From assembly GCF_900102895.1 (NCBI RefSeq), contig NZ_FNGD01000004.1, forward strand, positions 62,001 to 126,000: 64,000 bases of DNA, written 5' to 3'. Below are positions 9,011 to 16,969 of the stretch, one piece after another. The translations under genes and the position numbers were made by a program. The notes under the pieces are model-generated. The model saw only the letters and a list, made by a program, of their open reading frames with translations, made no database searches and was not told the DNA's origin. This stretch comes from Arthrobacter sp. ov407 (GTDB taxonomy: Bacteria > Actinomycetota > Actinomycetes > Actinomycetales > Micrococcaceae). The stretch's first letter is position 1; the number at the start of each line of letters is the position of its first letter.

Positions 9011-12000
9011 ATGCGGTGGCTTATCGGGATCAGCCTCCGTTTCAAGACGGTTGTTGTCGCCCTCGCGTGCGCCGTGATGCTGCTCGGTTCCCTGCAGTTG
9101 AGTTCCGCGTCCGTGGATGTCTTCCCGGAATTCGCCCCGCCACGGGTGGAAATCCAGACCGCCTGCCTCGGGTTGACCGCCCAGGAAGTCGAAGAGCTCG
9201 TCAGTGTGCCGATCGAGGCCGCCGTGAGCGGCATGCCGGGCCTGGACGAGATACGGTCCAAGTCCGTACCCCAACTGTCGTCGATCGTGCTGCTTTTCCA
9301 TCAGGGCACTGACCTGCTCAACGCCCGTCAGCTCGTATCGGAACGGATGGCTTCGGTGACCGCGGCGCTGCCTACCTGGGCGGCCCCGCCGGTGATGCTT
9401 CAGCCGCTGTCTGCGACCAGCCGCGTCATGAAGATCGGTATGACGTCCTCTGAACATTCGCTGATCGAAATGTCCATGCTGTCCTACTGGACCATCCGCG
9501 CCCGGCTCCTGCGGGTCCCCGGGGTGGCAAATGTGGCGATCTGGGGCGAGCGGCTCCAGATGCTTCAGGTCCAGGTGGAACCTGACAAGCTCAAGGCCCA
9601 GAACGTCTCCCTCAACCAAGTCATGGAAGTCACCGCCGGCGCCCTCGATGCAGGGTTGCTGAAATACTCGCCCGGACGCTTTATCGGAACGGGTGGATTC
9701 ATTGACAGCCCGACCCAGAGAATGGGGATCCGCCACGTCCAGCCGATCCAGACTCCCGCCGATCTGGCCAAGGTGACCATCCGGGAAAAGAACGGCGTGG
9801 CGCTGCATCTAGGCGATGTTGCCCAGGTTGTTGAGGACCATCAGCCGCTGATTGGTGATGCCGTGATCAACAACGGGCACGGGCTCATGCTGATCGTCGA
9901 GAAGCTGCCGTGGGGAAACACACTGGAAGTGACCAAAGGCGTGGAGGAGGCCCTCCACGAGCTGCAGCCGGGCCTGAGTGGCATCAGCTTCGACACAACC
10001 ATCTTCCGGCCCGCCAGCTTCGTTGAGGAGGCGATCTCCAACCTCAGCATCGCGCTGCTGCTCGGCTGCTTGCTCGTCGTCATGATCCTGGTCGCGTTCC
10101 TCTTCCAGTGGCGCACGGCACTGATCAGCATCGTCGCCATCCCGTTGTCCCTGCTCACGGCCGCACTGGTGCTCTACTTCACGTCCAGTGCAATCAACAC
10201 GATGGTGCTCGCGGGTCTGGTCATCGCCGTGGGAGTCGTGGTGGATGACGCGATCATCGACGTCGAGAACATCATGCGCCGGCTCCGGCAGCAACGCGCC
10301 CAGGGTCGTGACGAATCTGCGGCATCGGTGGTTTTGAAAGCCTCGCTGGAGATGCGGAGCCCGATCGTCTACGCGACCCTGATCATTGTGGTCGCCGCCG
10401 TACCGATCTTCTTCCTGGACGGGCTGACCGGGGTCTTCTTCCGGCCGCTGGCCGTCTCCTACACCCTGGCGATCCTTGCCTCCATGCTTGTGGCGCTGAC
10501 AGTGACGCCGGCCCTTGCCCTGATTTTGCTGGGCAACGCCAAACTTGAAGAACGCGACGCGCCGCTGGTCCGTGTGCTGAAACGCGGCTATCACGCTGCC
10601 CTGTCCAAGACCATGAACCGGCCCCGGTTCGGCTACGCAGGCTTTGGCGTGCTGGCGGTAGTAGGACTGGTGCTCGCTCCCCTGATGGGCTCGTCCCTGT
10701 TCCCCACGTTCAAGGAAAGGGACTTCCTGATGCACTGGATCTCGGAACCTGGAACCTCTGCCGCGGAAGAGTTCAGGATCTCCCAGCGAGGCTGTGAGGA
10801 ATTCCTCCAGGTCCCGGGCGTCCTGAACTGCGGCACGCACATCGGGCAGGCGTTCGCCGCGGACGAGATCGTCGGTGTCAACGCCGGCGAGCACTGGATT
10901 AGCATCGACCGCCACGCCGACTACGACAAGACGGTGGCCGCCGTCGAGGAAGTGGTCAACGGCTACCCGGGGCTGCACCGTGACGTCCAGACCTATCTGA
11001 AGGAGCGGATTGAAGAAGTCATCACCGGCGCCAGCGAGCCCATCCTGGTCCGGGTCTACGGAGACGATCTCAACGTGCTCCGGGAACAGGCGCAACGGGT
11101 CAAAACAGTCATGGACTCGATCGAGGGCACCGAGGACCCGCACGTCTCCCTAGAGGTGGAAGTCCCCCAGATCGCCGTGACGGTTGACCTGGAGGCGGCG
11201 CAGAAGTACGGCCTCAAGCCGGGCGACGTCCGGCGCGCGGCCGCGACACTCGTGGCAGGCGAGGAAGTCGGCGACGTCTTCCGAGACGGCCGGGCCTACG
11301 ATGTCCAGGTATGGAGCACCCCGGCCACCCGCTCCAGCGTCACCAGCATTGAGGATCTGCCCATCGATACCCCAAGTGGAACGCGGGTTCGCCTTGCCGA
11401 CGTCGCCGACGTGAGCCTGCAGGCGACGCCGAACCAGATCGACCGCACCAACGGATCCCGCCGCGTGGAGGTGGGATCCTTCCTGGCCCAGGGAGCGGAC
11501 ATGGGCACCGTGGTCGGCGAGTTGAAGACGCGTCTGGAGAACCTGGATCTGCCGACCGGCTACAGCGTGCAACTGCTCGGCGAATACACCGAACGCGAGG
11601 CGGCGACGAACCGCCTGATGATTTACTCCGCAGCGGCACTTGCCGTGATCCTCCTGCTGTTGCAGGCGTCCTTCAAGAGCTGGCGGCTGGCAGTCCTGTC
11701 GCTGCTGACTCTTCCCGTAGCCCTCGTGGGCGGGGTCATAGCCGCTTATATGACCGGCGGAGTCCTGTCTCTCGGGTCCCTCGTCGGCTTCCTCACGGTC
11801 ATGGGGATCGCTGCGCGCAACGGCATCCTGCTGATCAACCACTGCCAGCATCTGGAAACCTATGAAGGCGAGACCTTCGGCCGCGCCCTGGTGATGCGCG
11901 GGGCGGCCGAGCGGCTTTCGCCTATTCTTATGACGACCCTGGCCACTGGGCTGGCCCTGGTGCCCCTGGTTGTCATGGGCAATATCCCGGGCCATGAAAT

Positions 12001-12151
12001 TGAACACCCGATGGCGGTGGTGATTCTGGGCGGTCTGGTCACCTCCACCCTGCTCAACCTGTTCATCGTGCCCTCGCTCTATCTCCGGTTCGCCAAATCC
12101 AAGAAGACACTCCAGCGGGAGCGGGCCGCCGCCGGGCCGGTGACCGTCTGA
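9011..12151 (+). CDS. RND efflux permease, CusA/AcrB-like, canonical copy
   Basis: Starting at the ATG one base after the adaptor stop, the product is 1046 residues (MRWLIGISLRFKTVVVALAC). It has the full RND layout with 12 predicted TM helices and two porter loops. Motifs include SVDVFPEFAPPRVEIQT, the intact TM4 relay VVVDDAIIDVENIMRRLRQQ, and a late GIAARNGILLINHCQHLE in TM11. It should be a proton-driven exporter in the cytoplasmic membrane. Sequence resemblance is to the heavy-metal/hydrophobic RND branch, but the CusA methionine relay cannot be confirmed by eye. The upstream 45 nt of its frame overlap the adaptor gene and are not part of it. Confidence 0.9.
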   Translation: MRWLIGISLRFKTVVVALACAVMLLGSLQLSSASVDVFPEFAPPRVEIQTACLGLTAQEVEELVSVPIEAAVSGMPGLDEIRSKSVPQLSSIVLLFHQGTDLLNARQLVSERMASVTAALPTWAAPPVMLQPLSATSRVMKIGMTSSEHSLIEMSMLSYWTIRARLLRVPGVANVAIWGERLQMLQVQVEPDKLKAQNVSLNQVMEVTAGALDAGLLKYSPGRFIGTGGFIDSPTQRMGIRHVQPIQTPADLAKVTIREKNGVALHLGDVAQVVEDHQPLIGDAVINNGHGLMLIVEKLPWGNTLEVTKGVEEALHELQPGLSGISFDTTIFRPASFVEEAISNLSIALLLGCLLVVMILVAFLFQWRTALISIVAIPLSLLTAALVLYFTSSAINTMVLAGLVIAVGVVVDDAIIDVENIMRRLRQQRAQGRDESAASVVLKASLEMRSPIVYATLIIVVAAVPIFFLDGLTGVFFRPLAVSYTLAILASMLVALTVTPALALILLGNAKLEERDAPLVRVLKRGYHAALSKTMNRPRFGYAGFGVLAVVGLVLAPLMGSSLFPTFKERDFLMHWISEPGTSAAEEFRISQRGCEEFLQVPGVLNCGTHIGQAFAADEIVGVNAGEHWISIDRHADYDKTVAAVEEVVNGYPGLHRDVQTYLKERIEEVITGASEPILVRVYGDDLNVLREQAQRVKTVMDSIEGTEDPHVSLEVEVPQIAVTVDLEAAQKYGLKPGDVRRAAATLVAGEEVGDVFRDGRAYDVQVWSTPATRSSVTSIEDLPIDTPSGTRVRLADVADVSLQATPNQIDRTNGSRRVEVGSFLAQGADMGTVVGELKTRLENLDLPTGYSVQLLGEYTEREAATNRLMIYSAAALAVILLLLQASFKSWRLAVLSLLTLPVALVGGVIAAYMTGGVLSLGSLVGFLTVMGIAARNGILLINHCQHLETYEGETFGRALVMRGAAERLSPILMTTLATGLALVPLVVMGNIPGHEIEHPMAVVILGGLVTSTLLNLFIVPSLYLRFAKSKKTLQRERAAAGPVTV

Positions 12152-12189
12152 CCCCAACCACGGGCCGCATTGCACACCCGAAAAATTTG

Positions 12190-13212
12190 TCAGAACAAGG
12201 CGGAGGTCACGGTCCGGGTGAGCTGCTGAATAATCCGGGTCCGGGGACCCATGTCCGAGTAGTTCAGGCCGCGGGTGTATACGACGAACACGAATGCCCG
12301 ACCGTCCTTGTTCAGGACGCTGGCATCATGCAGGTTTCCGAACAGCAGCCCGTACTTGTGGTGAATCCCTATCCCGGGCGGAACCCCGGGCGGGATCAGC
12401 GTCTCGAAGTTGGTGTTCTGCATGTAGGACAACAGCTGGGCGGTGTTGCGCGCATTGAGCAGCTGTCCCTTATAGAGCAACTGGAGAGTCCGGGCCATTT
12501 CTGCCGGGGTCAGCAGGTTCAGCGTGCGGTCGTACGTGATCCCGATCGAGGCGGCGTAGTCCGTCATGCCCCGCTGACCGACCGCCCGCAGGATCAGCGC
12601 CCACGAATCGTTGTTGCTTTGCTGGACCATCTGGCGGATCTGGGCCCCGGCCGTTGAGACTCCCATGGGGGCTGTCAGTGAGGCGCGTCCGGTCTCCACG
12701 AGGTGGTAATACGCGGACGCGGCGAGGATCTTGGCCGTACTGGCGGCGACAAACTTGTCCTGGGCTCCGTAGCCATGGACCACGCCGTCGGATAGATCGA
12801 TCAACGACACCCCAAGGGCGTACTCGCTGTTGGCCTTGATGATGGCGTTGATCTGGCCGTCCAGTTTGGGGCCGATGCCCGGGACCGCGGCGGCGGCCGC
12901 GGTGGGGGCCTTCGTGGGCAGGCTGGATGCCGGAGGTGTCCGGCTGGCGTCGCTGACCGGCGCGGACGCGGCGGCGGTCCCTGGCGAGGTGGCACCAGCG
13001 GTCGCCGCAGCGGCCGGCGGGAGTGCCGGTGTCCCTGCCTGGACGCCTGCGTAGACGCCACCGGCGGCTACAAGGGCAAGTGCAACGCCTGCCGCAGTCA
13101 GATACTGCCGGGTCTTCCCGACACGCCTGACGAGGGACCGCGGCCCGGACTGGGACCCGACGCCTGCACGGTGCCCGCCGGAGCGGTAGTGGCGCGGCGT
13201 CGGCTCAGTCAT
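12190..13212 (-). CDS. Membrane-anchored class A beta-lactamase-like serine hydrolase
   Basis: The 340-residue product has a short basic cytoplasmic N-terminus, a membrane segment near residues 35-57 and an Ala/Thr/Pro linker before the enzymatic domain. Penicillin-recognising motifs are present: ASTAKIL (SxxK), QSNNDSW (SxN) and HHKYGLL (KxG). The omega-loop region reads YDRTLN, where true class A enzymes have ExxLN, so an Asp stands at the Glu166 position. It may be a peptidoglycan-binding hydrolase rather than an efficient beta-lactamase. It is divergent from the PAP2-DedA-TCS operon and convergent with the RND operon. Confidence 0.85.
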   Translation of the reverse strand: MTEPTPRHYRSGGHRAGVGSQSGPRSLVRRVGKTRQYLTAAGVALALVAAGGVYAGVQAGTPALPPAAAATAGATSPGTAAASAPVSDASRTPPASSLPTKAPTAAAAAVPGIGPKLDGQINAIIKANSEYALGVSLIDLSDGVVHGYGAQDKFVAASTAKILAASAYYHLVETGRASLTAPMGVSTAGAQIRQMVQQSNNDSWALILRAVGQRGMTDYAASIGITYDRTLNLLTPAEMARTLQLLYKGQLLNARNTAQLLSYMQNTNFETLIPPGVPPGIGIHHKYGLLFGNLHDASVLNKDGRAFVFVVYTRGLNYSDMGPRTRIIQQLTRTVTSALF

Positions 13213-13406
13213 CCGGACCGGCCCCGGCTTGTTGTTCGAAATCGTGCGCAGGCATCATCTTTCCCCCAGAAGGTGACTGACCGCGGGGGCCATAGACTCC
13301 CTGCATTCTTCCTGCTGACGGCTCCCCGCGCAAGGTCACGTCCTCGAGAAGACTCGGTCAGCGACGCAAAGCCGCGGCGTACTCTGGAGAAACGTGAGGA
13401 GCGGAG

Positions 13407-13478
13407 ATGCGAAAAATCATCCTGACTGCGCTACGCCGCGTAGCCGGCGCTGCGGCAGTCCCCTGCGGCACTTCTTAA
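13407..13478 (+). CDS. Possible 23-residue leader peptide
   Basis: An ATG at 13407 follows a GGAGCGGAG ribosome-binding site and encodes MRKIILTALRRVAGAAAVPC then GTS before a TAA. The peptide is basic and amphipathic. Its stop codon lies inside the first half of the 11-bp direct repeat at 13472. It may be a leader peptide or a remnant; no family is recognised. The rest of 13213-13555 shows nothing else beyond this and the operator. Confidence 0.3.
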   Translation: MRKIILTALRRVAGAAAVPCGTS

Positions 13479-13493
13479 GCGTTTCTTAAACGC
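13472..13493 (+). promoter_or_regulatory. 11-bp direct repeat, probable OmpR-family operator
   Basis: TTCTTAAGCGT is followed immediately by TTCTTAAACGC, identical at 9 of 11 positions and exactly one helical turn apart. Tandem half-sites with 11-bp phasing are the normal target of dimeric OmpR/PhoB-type winged-helix regulators. The site lies 63 bp before the PAP2 start, in front of the operon that encodes such a regulator (15138-15815), so autoregulation is the simplest reading. Confidence 0.6.
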
Positions 13494-13555
13494 CTGGCGG
13501 GAGAGTGGGAGGTGGCGTCTCTCCGGGCGCCCCTAGTCCCGAACCGGAGGATCCC

Positions 13556-14392
13556 ATGACTGGACCCGCCCCTGTTAGACGCGATGCAGTTAGACCCGAT
13601 GCTGTTAGACGCGATGCAGCACCAGGCCCCGATGGAGCACAGCCTCGTCCCGGCGGCGTCCATCCTGCCGCCGTCCATCCTGCCGCGGCATCGCGGTTGT
13701 GGGCCCTCCCCCAGGTCCGGCACTGGTTATTGCTGGGCGTCCTGTTGTCCGCTGCCGTTGTGGCGGTGGGCCTGGCGGCGCAGCTGACGCCGGGCTATAG
13801 CGCCACCGAACTCGGGGTGGATCAGGATCTCAGCCAGCATCACATCGCCGCCCTGACCGCCGTCGCGATGGCCCTGAATGTCGTCTTTGGCCCGGTGGCA
13901 GGTCTCGCGCTTATCGGCGCCGCTGCCCTCTACATCTGGCTGGTCCGTGGCGGCCTGGTCAAGGCGGTCGCTTTCGGCCTCGTGGCAACTTCCGGCTGGG
14001 TGGCCAGTGAGTTCTTCAAGATCATCGTTGCCCGCCAGCGGCCCAACCCCGCGCTGCTGTTCGATCCTCTGGCCCCGGAAACCGGCTCCGACAGTTTCCC
14101 GAGCGGCCATGTGTCCTTTGCGGTGGCACTCGGCTTCTCGCTGTACTTCCTGGCCCGTGGAACCCGCTGGGCCAAGATCACCGCCTTCGGGGCGGCGGCG
14201 CTGGCACTCGTCGTGGGCTGGTCGCGGCTGTATATCGGCGTCCATTACCCCACCGATGTCGCGGCTTCGTTCCTGGCCGCGACCGCCGCGGTGGTCCTGC
14301 TTACGGGACTCTGGAACGTGGTCGCGCCCCGGATTGCCGACCGGCTTCGTGCCCCGTCCGCCGTCCGGTCGCTGGACCCTGAGAGGAAATGA
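13556..14392 (+). CDS. PAP2-family membrane phosphatase
   Basis: The ATG at 13556 has a GGAGGATCCC ribosome-binding site and gives 278 residues. After a disordered N-terminal tail with repeats come about six TM helices carrying the three PAP2 motifs: KIIVARQRPNP, SFPSGHVSFAV and SRLYIGVHYPTDV. The catalytic His residues lie in the last two. Such enzymes dephosphorylate lipid pyrophosphates or phosphates on the outer membrane face; undecaprenyl pyrophosphate is a likely substrate given the DedA neighbour. It is the first gene of an overlapping four-gene operon. Confidence 0.88.
   Translation: MTGPAPVRRDAVRPDAVRRDAAPGPDGAQPRPGGVHPAAVHPAAASRLWALPQVRHWLLLGVLLSAAVVAVGLAAQLTPGYSATELGVDQDLSQHHIAALTAVAMALNVVFGPVAGLALIGAAALYIWLVRGGLVKAVAFGLVATSGWVASEFFKIIVARQRPNPALLFDPLAPETGSDSFPSGHVSFAVALGFSLYFLARGTRWAKITAFGAAALALVVGWSRLYIGVHYPTDVAASFLAATAAVVLLTGLWNVVAPRIADRLRAPSAVRSLDPERK
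13574..13618 (+). repeat. 15-bp in-frame tandem repeat (3 copies)
   Basis: Three consecutive 15-bp units, GTTAGACGCGATGCA, GTTAGACCCGATGCT and GTTAGACGCGATGCA, encode VRRDA-VRPDA-VRRDA in the N-terminal tail of the PAP2 protein. Copy number could change by slippage without breaking the frame. Confidence 0.9.
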
Positions 14393-14394
14393 GA

Positions 14395-15132
14395 ATGCAC
14401 GCTTTGGACGTTTATTCCTTACTTCCGGCCGCCCAGGCCGCCGGCACACCCTCGCTGCTGGACCCGGCAAGCCTGCTCGCCGGGCTCGGTCCGGCCGCGT
14501 TGGGCGTCATCGCGCTCATGGTTTTCGTCGAATCGGGCGTGCTCTTTCCCTTCCTGCCCGGGGATTCGCTGCTGTTCACAGCAGGCCTTTTGCACCAACA
14601 GCTGCAACTGACGCTGCCGGTGCTGATCGGCGTCGTCACCGCGGCTGCCGTCGCCGGGGACCAGGTCGGCTACATGCTCGGACGGAAATTTGGCCGGCGC
14701 TGGTTCAAGGACGATGCCCGGGTCCTGAAAACAGCGCACCTGAGCACCACGGAGGACTTCTTCCGCCGCCACGGCGGGGCCGCCGTCGTGCTGGCCCGCT
14801 TCGTCCCCATGGTCAGGACGTTCGCTCCGCTTACCGCTGGGATCGCGCGCTATGACTACAAGTCCTTCGCCCTCTGGAATATCATCGGCGCGGCGGCGTG
14901 GGCCGTCTCAGTCACAATGCTTGGCACCTGGTTGGGACACTTTGACATCGTCGCCAAGAATATTGACGTCATCGCCGTCGCCATGGTCCTCATTTCGGTC
15001 GTGCCGTGGGTGGTGCAGCTCCTCACGCGCCGGCGCAACACCCGCGGCGCAGCCGCAGTCGCAGCGGCCGGCGACACGGCCGCGGGAACCGAGGCCGGAC
15101 TGCGGACTGAGGAAATGGCCACGGGAGAATAG
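14395..15132 (+). CDS. DedA family membrane protein
   Basis: The product (245 residues from ATG 14395, or 247 from ATG 14389) has the DedA signatures VFVESGVLFPFLPGDSLLF and ARFVPMVRTFAPLTAGIARY, with re-entrant and transmembrane helices. DedA proteins have been shown to include undecaprenyl-phosphate flippases that return the carrier lipid to the cytoplasmic face. The start at 14395 is preferred because GAGAGG lies 8 nt upstream; the ATG at 14389 overlaps the PAP2 stop. It follows the PAP2 gene directly, which pairs carrier dephosphorylation with recycling. Confidence 0.85.
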   Translation: MHALDVYSLLPAAQAAGTPSLLDPASLLAGLGPAALGVIALMVFVESGVLFPFLPGDSLLFTAGLLHQQLQLTLPVLIGVVTAAAVAGDQVGYMLGRKFGRRWFKDDARVLKTAHLSTTEDFFRRHGGAAVVLARFVPMVRTFAPLTAGIARYDYKSFALWNIIGAAAWAVSVTMLGTWLGHFDIVAKNIDVIAVAMVLISVVPWVVQLLTRRRNTRGAAAVAAAGDTAAGTEAGLRTEEMATGE

Positions 15133-15137
15133 CTGAC

Positions 15138-15815
15138 ATGACTACCGCTGACCGCCCGTCCCTGCTGCTCGTCGAGGACGACGCCGCCTTGGGACCGCTC
15201 ATCGCCGAGCTCCTGGACCCGGACTACCGGGTCGAGTTGGTCACAAACGGCCGTGATGGCCTCCACCACGGCCTGACCGGGGGCTGGGACGTCATGGTGA
15301 TCGACCGCGGGCTGCCTGTGATGGACGGCATCGCCCTCATCGCGGCTTTGCGGTCGAAAGGCATTGCCACGCCCATCCTGATTCTGACTGCGCTGGGCGA
15401 TGCCGACGAAAAAGTCAGGGGCCTGGACGCCGGCGCCAACGATTACGTGACCAAGCCGTTCGACGCCGGCGAGCTGGCAGCACGCCTGCGCGCACTGACG
15501 CGCACCTTCCCTTCTCCGACCCCGGCACCGGTGACGATCGGGGACTGGGAACTGGATCCGACGCAGCGCTCGGTCCGGTCCGTCTACGGGCACACGGTGT
15601 CGCTGACCGCGAAAGAGGGCCAACTGCTCGCAGCGCTGGCCGCGGAACCCGACCGCGTCTTCACCCGGGACGAGCTTCTCGCGGCGTACTTCCACGCCTC
15701 GGACCAGCCCGGCGTGATTGATACCTATGTTCATCACCTGCGCCGGAAGATCTCCAAGGCCGTCATCCGCACGGTGCACGGCCTCGGGTACCAGATTGGC
15801 GATGCTCATGAGTAA
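15138..15815 (+). CDS. OmpR-family response regulator
   Basis: The 225-residue protein has a receiver domain with acidic pocket LVEDDA, phospho-acceptor Asp56 in MVIDRGLPVMDG and Lys106 in VTKPFDAGEL. A C-terminal winged helix follows, with SLTAKEGQLLAALAAEPDRV and DTYVHHLRRKI recognition segments. It lies 5 bp after DedA, and its stop overlaps the kinase start. The 11-bp repeat at 13472-13493 is its most likely target. Confidence 0.93.
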   Translation: MTTADRPSLLLVEDDAALGPLIAELLDPDYRVELVTNGRDGLHHGLTGGWDVMVIDRGLPVMDGIALIAALRSKGIATPILILTALGDADEKVRGLDAGANDYVTKPFDAGELAARLRALTRTFPSPTPAPVTIGDWELDPTQRSVRSVYGHTVSLTAKEGQLLAALAAEPDRVFTRDELLAAYFHASDQPGVIDTYVHHLRRKISKAVIRTVHGLGYQIGDAHE

Positions 15816-16812
15816 CGGCGGGACTGCCGGAAATCCGGACCACTCCATCCTGCGCAAGGCCTCGCTCAAGGTCGCGCTGCGGATCAGCGCCGCGTGCGCG
15901 GTCATGGTGCTCGGGCTGCTCGCCGCCACGGCGCTATACCTCGTGAATCAACTCGCCCATCCCGAAGTGCCTTCATCGGCGGTGGCCGGCGCAGCCTACG
16001 CGTACTTGGACTTCAAAGATGTCCTCGAAGCCATGGTCATCGCCGGGGTGGCGGGAATCTTGCTGGCCGGCATCGTCGGGTGGCTCAGCGCGCGCAGCGC
16101 CATCCGCCCCCTCGGTGATGCCCTGGCCAGGCAGCGGCGCTTCGTCCAGGACGCGAGCCACGAATTGCGCACGCCCTTGACCATCCTGGACACCAGGATC
16201 CAGCTTGCCCAACGCAACACCGTGCCCGGCTCCAGACAAAGCCAAGACCTCGCCCGGATCCGGGAGGACGCAGCAACGCTGACCGGGATTGTCAACGAAC
16301 TGCTTCTCGCGGCAACGGCGGAAGCCCCGGACCGCTCCGCGCCGCCTGCCGACCTTGCCGATGCCGCCGCCAGCGTCGCCGGGAGCCTGCAGCTGGTCGC
16401 TGACCAGCGTAAGGTGCGCCTGGAATTCGTGGCCGACACCCGGCCGCTGGCCCGGATCGAGAAGAATGCACTGCGCCGTGCCGTGCTGGCCCTGGCGGAT
16501 AACGCCCTCGCCCACACGCCTCCAGGCGGCCGCGTGAGCATCACAACCTCGATCGAGCAGAACCGCGCCGTCATTACGGTGGCGGACACGGGTGCCGGAA
16601 TCACCGGCGTCGACCAGGCCAGGATCTTTGACCGCTTCGTGCGGACCGCCAGCACCGGAAGTGCACAGGGACAGCGGAGCTTTGGCATCGGCCTGGCTTT
16701 GGTCCGGGAGATCGCCGTCGCTGCCGGCGGCACCGTCGAAGTGGCCGCGACCGGTGCCGAGGGAACGGTCATGAAGTTGACGCTTCCGCTGGCCGGGCGC
16801 GGGAATCCCTGA
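15808..16812 (+). CDS. Sensor histidine kinase with short extracytoplasmic loop
   Basis: From ATG 15808 (ATG 15802 is the alternative) the protein has 334 residues. TM helices lie at about 22-46 and 72-92, separated by a loop of only about 25 residues. The dimerisation box RFVQDASHELRTPLTILDTR carries His118. N, G1 and G2 boxes follow (VLALADNALAHTP, VADTGAGI, SFGIGLALVREI). With almost no sensor domain, it probably senses something within the membrane or through a partner such as the PAP2 or DedA protein. It closes the operon. Confidence 0.9.
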   Translation: MSNGGTAGNPDHSILRKASLKVALRISAACAVMVLGLLAATALYLVNQLAHPEVPSSAVAGAAYAYLDFKDVLEAMVIAGVAGILLAGIVGWLSARSAIRPLGDALARQRRFVQDASHELRTPLTILDTRIQLAQRNTVPGSRQSQDLARIREDAATLTGIVNELLLAATAEAPDRSAPPADLADAAASVAGSLQLVADQRKVRLEFVADTRPLARIEKNALRRAVLALADNALAHTPPGGRVSITTSIEQNRAVITVADTGAGITGVDQARIFDRFVRTASTGSAQGQRSFGIGLALVREIAVAAGGTVEVAATGAEGTVMKLTLPLAGRGNP

Positions 16813-16889
16813 GGATACTCGTCCCGGAAAAGACCGGTCACCGGGATCCCGGACGCAGGAAGGCCGGACACCCGGATGCGGACACCGAA

Positions 16890-16933
16890 AGACCGGCGAT
16901 CGATTGCCCCCAAGGGAAATCGATCGCCGGTCT
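16890..16933. terminator. Strong bidirectional terminator hairpin
   Basis: A perfect 16-bp inverted repeat (AGACCGGCGATCGATT and its complement) surrounds a 12-nt loop, lying between the histidine kinase and the convergent NlpC/P60-like gene. It can serve both transcripts, though there is no long U-tract. Confidence 0.7.
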
Positions 16934-16969
16934 CTCCGGACTGTCCGGCCCCGGAAGAGGCCGTGCGGC

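Noticed and set aside
9809..11143. 444-codon open frame antisense to the second RND permease
   Set aside because: It is a shadow frame produced by high third-position GC; the translation is rich in Gly/Asp/His/Gln/Arg without domains, while the sense frame is a clear RND permease.
13171..13425. 84-codon frame upstream of the PAP2 operon
   Set aside because: It begins antisense within the serine hydrolase gene and has no ribosome-binding site; the region is better explained as regulatory.
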